DNA of 64,000 bases. It comes from Patagioenas fasciata (taxonomy: Eukaryota > Chordata > Aves > Columbiformes > Columbidae). Below are positions 63,161 to 64,000 of the stretch, one piece after another. Numbering within the stretch: the first letter of the stretch is position 1; every line of letters starts with the position of its first letter. The position numbers were made by a program, and so were the translations under genes. The stretch is taken from positions 120,139,001 through 120,203,000 of the forward strand of contig NC_092520.1 of the NCBI RefSeq assembly GCF_037038585.1, written 5' to 3'. Below the pieces are notes generated by a model. That model did not search any database. It was given only the letters and a program-made list of their open reading frames with translations, and was not told where the DNA came from.

Positions 63161-64000
63161 TGTAGGAAGATTTGTCATTCAGGTGGCTCTGCAAATTTTC
63201 ACTGTTTTTGATCCCCAAAGACCTGGATTCATTGCATTCAAATACCATTATTGCACTTTTTAAAACTAAGAAATAACAAACGAGTTGTGTGGCTGCTCGA
63301 AGTTACATGGGAAGCCTCCATGAAAACGGAGATTCAAATCCTCACCTTGTCTCAGGATAACGTTCTAACAGATGGGCATGTCCCCCCCACCTTGCTCCTC
63401 TTCACCAGTTTCCATTCACCTGCTCAGTCCCATGGCTTCCCTGTGGTCACTGAGAACTGAAAACTTCTAATTCCACAGCATAAAACAAGAAACTGCAAAA
63501 ATGAATAGATGTGTGAGATTCTTTTTGTTGGCAATGTTTAGGAATGAAGGTGACAAAGAGAAAATACACAAGAAGCCCAGACAGCTCCTCAGTCCTGGAC
63601 GAGACCCTCACCTCAAAGTGAAGTCCAAACTCTTTGCCTTGAACAGAACATGGGGTTGATGTTCCGTAGCAAAATAGCATCTAATTCTGAAACATCCCAA
63701 TTCACCGTATTCACTCAGTATATACCTTTCTGGGCAACAGTGAGGATGCGTAATGTACACACATGATTGAGTGCATGCATGTGTACTGTGCAGTTAATTC
63801 TTTCAGCTCTTGTGGTGATTGGTCTCTCTAAAAGGATAACCAGTGTAAGAATGACATTGTACAATCAAATGTTGAATGCATTTTTTATTTAAACATTAAG
63901 ATTAAATTACAAAAGCTTCTGGAACAAGGAAAGGATGCCAAGAGGAAAGAGCTGAAAACTCAGATTGCATTTTCTCATTCATTGTGAAAGCAAAACACAT
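63161..64000. other. Right-edge intergenic DNA
   Basis: Nothing recognised beyond the inverted CR1. Two short open frames look like chance. Confidence 0.5.

Noticed and set aside
1-64000. CRISPR array, bacterial operon or intact endogenous retrovirus
   Set aside because: None seen. The window is vertebrate intron and intergenic DNA, with no gag, pol or env frames and no regularly spaced repeats with unique spacers.
58161-64000. 3' exons of GABRA5, expected upstream of GABRG3 by synteny
   Set aside because: No transmembrane-4 or C-terminal alpha-subunit sequence was recognised on the minus strand; it probably lies beyond the right edge.

Overview
This is vertebrate nuclear DNA, almost certainly from a bird. 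Four of the five interspersed repeats recognised are clear CR1-family LINE 3' ends, several closing in the 8-bp tandem tail typical of avian and other archosaur CR1. A 3.1-kb insert of mitochondrial DNA (NUMT) reads as avian-type ND4, tRNA-His, tRNA-Ser, tRNA-Leu, ND5 and cytochrome b. Most of the window is AT-rich, non-coding intron.

The only protein-coding gene I can support is the 5' part of GABRG3 (GABA-A receptor subunit gamma-3), on the minus strand. Exon 1 (55,056-55,108) encodes the start and signal peptide. Exon 2 (51,344-51,492) encodes the acidic N-terminus and the stretch up to LRPDIG. Exon 3 (36,766-36,833, 68 bp) encodes the next 23 residues. Splice sites and phases agree at both junctions, giving 90 continuous residues. 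Exon 4 and everything after it, including the transmembrane helices, lie beyond the left edge, so bases 1-36,765 are all intron 3. Intron 2 is 14.5 kb and intron 1 is 3.6 kb.

Layout, left to right: 1-21.8 kb is intron 3 with a young-looking CR1 (7.28-7.68 kb), an old ~1-kb CR1 (14.7-15.7 kb), simple repeats and some weakly coding-like debris. 21.85-24.96 kb is the NUMT. 24.96-36.77 kb is more intron 3 with a compound GGGAAA/GGAAA satellite. 36.83-51.34 kb is intron 2 with two CR1 3' ends. 51.49-55.06 kb is intron 1 with a (GGGAA)~35 tract. 54.3-56.1 kb is a CpG island over the GABRG3 promoter, with a TATA element on the minus strand and another facing the opposite way. 57.0-58.2 kb is a second CpG island. 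58.2-64 kb is upstream sequence with an inverted CR1 fragment. By known vertebrate synteny GABRA5 would be expected past the right edge, but none of its exons was recognised here.

No novel multi-gene system is visible. The best second-look items are the well-preserved NUMT and its junctions, a start-stop upstream ORF in the GABRG3 leader, the apparently bidirectional CpG promoter and second island, and the large purine satellites.
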